A stretch of 64,000 nt of DNA, from assembly GCA_946480015.1 (NCBI GenBank), contig CAMLIL010000006.1, positions 32,556 through 96,555 on the forward strand. Reading direction: 5' to 3'. The stretch's first letter is position 1, and each line of letters opens with the position of its first letter. A program made the translations under genes and the position numbers. The stretch comes from an uncultured Oxalobacteraceae bacterium (GTDB lineage: Bacteria > Pseudomonadota > Gammaproteobacteria > Burkholderiales > Burkholderiaceae). A model generated the notes under the pieces. It did no database searches, was not told where the DNA came from, and saw nothing but the letters and a program-made list of their open reading frames with translations. Below, piece by piece: positions 63,928-64,000 of this stretch.

Positions 63928-64000
63928 GGGTTTTCCGCTCCTTCGATGGCTGCCACAAGTGCAAAACAGACTACAGCAAACCCACGCCACCCCGCACACC

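Overview
The window is GC-rich, densely packed chromosomal DNA from a betaproteobacterium. The best fit is Burkholderiales, probably Oxalobacteraceae of the Massilia/Janthinobacterium kind. This is inferred from the gene set: an XrtA (exosortase A)/PEP-CTERM exopolysaccharide locus, a CX14CX2C-type QueE as in Burkholderia, the recJ-prfB-lysS neighbourhood, and lolC-lolD with no separate lolE. I see no tRNA, rRNA, insertion sequence, phage gene or CRISPR array. The longest gene-free stretch is 304 bases (34308-34611).

Region by region. 1-5740: the end of a SulP anion transporter, then a minus-strand operon lolC-lolD-lolC-lolD-tatD made by tandem duplication of a two-gene lipoprotein-export unit. 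5915-7925: a two-gene operon of uncharacterised ferritin-like diiron proteins. 8088-17874: a conserved hypothetical gene and recJ; a promoter/operator with an Xre/MbcA antitoxin, RES toxin and DUF2288 gene; convergent cpdB; then prfB (with the programmed +1 frameshift), a HAD phosphatase and lysS, closed by a strong terminator. 17881-24226: an EAL-CBS-GGDEF c-di-GMP protein, a secreted DUF4380 protein, a CLC antiporter with fluoride-type motifs, a DUF445 membrane protein and a flavin/PLP-oxidase-fold stress protein. 24473-28997: the stress operon prkA-yeaH-spoVR.

29122-47121 is the most distinctive part, an XrtA/PEP-CTERM locus. It holds prsT, a VAO-type flavoprotein with a FeeM-like N-acyl amino acid synthase, a PEP-CTERM protein behind a well-spaced sigma-54 promoter, a chain-length determinant, a tyrosine autokinase, a glycosyltransferase, a polysaccharide deacetylase, a methyltransferase, an acyl-CoA-ligase-like protein, two exosortase-associated hydrolases, the sigma-54 activator PrsR and a polyprenyl sugar-phosphate transferase. 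No exosortase, sensor kinase PrsK, export channel or acyl carrier protein is present, and several acyl-handling enzymes have altered catalytic motifs.

47296-53780 is an NAD cluster: nadB, an EamA transporter, a sirtuin and an alpha/beta hydrolase facing nadA-nadC. 53795-60166 holds an ABC-F protein, DUF418, LD-carboxypeptidase and alpha/beta hydrolase genes, and the tRNA-modification set queE-queD-tadA. 60349-63927 closes with a NarL-type histidine kinase, a PAS-GGDEF diguanylate cyclase and two DUF2382 stress proteins.

The most promising leads are the FeeM-like synthase paired with a 4-hydroxyphenyl-type flavin oxidase, the degenerate acyl-ligase/hydrolase module of the XrtA locus, the sigma-54 link between PrsR and the PEP-CTERM gene, the duplicated lolCD operon, and the ferritin-like gene pair.
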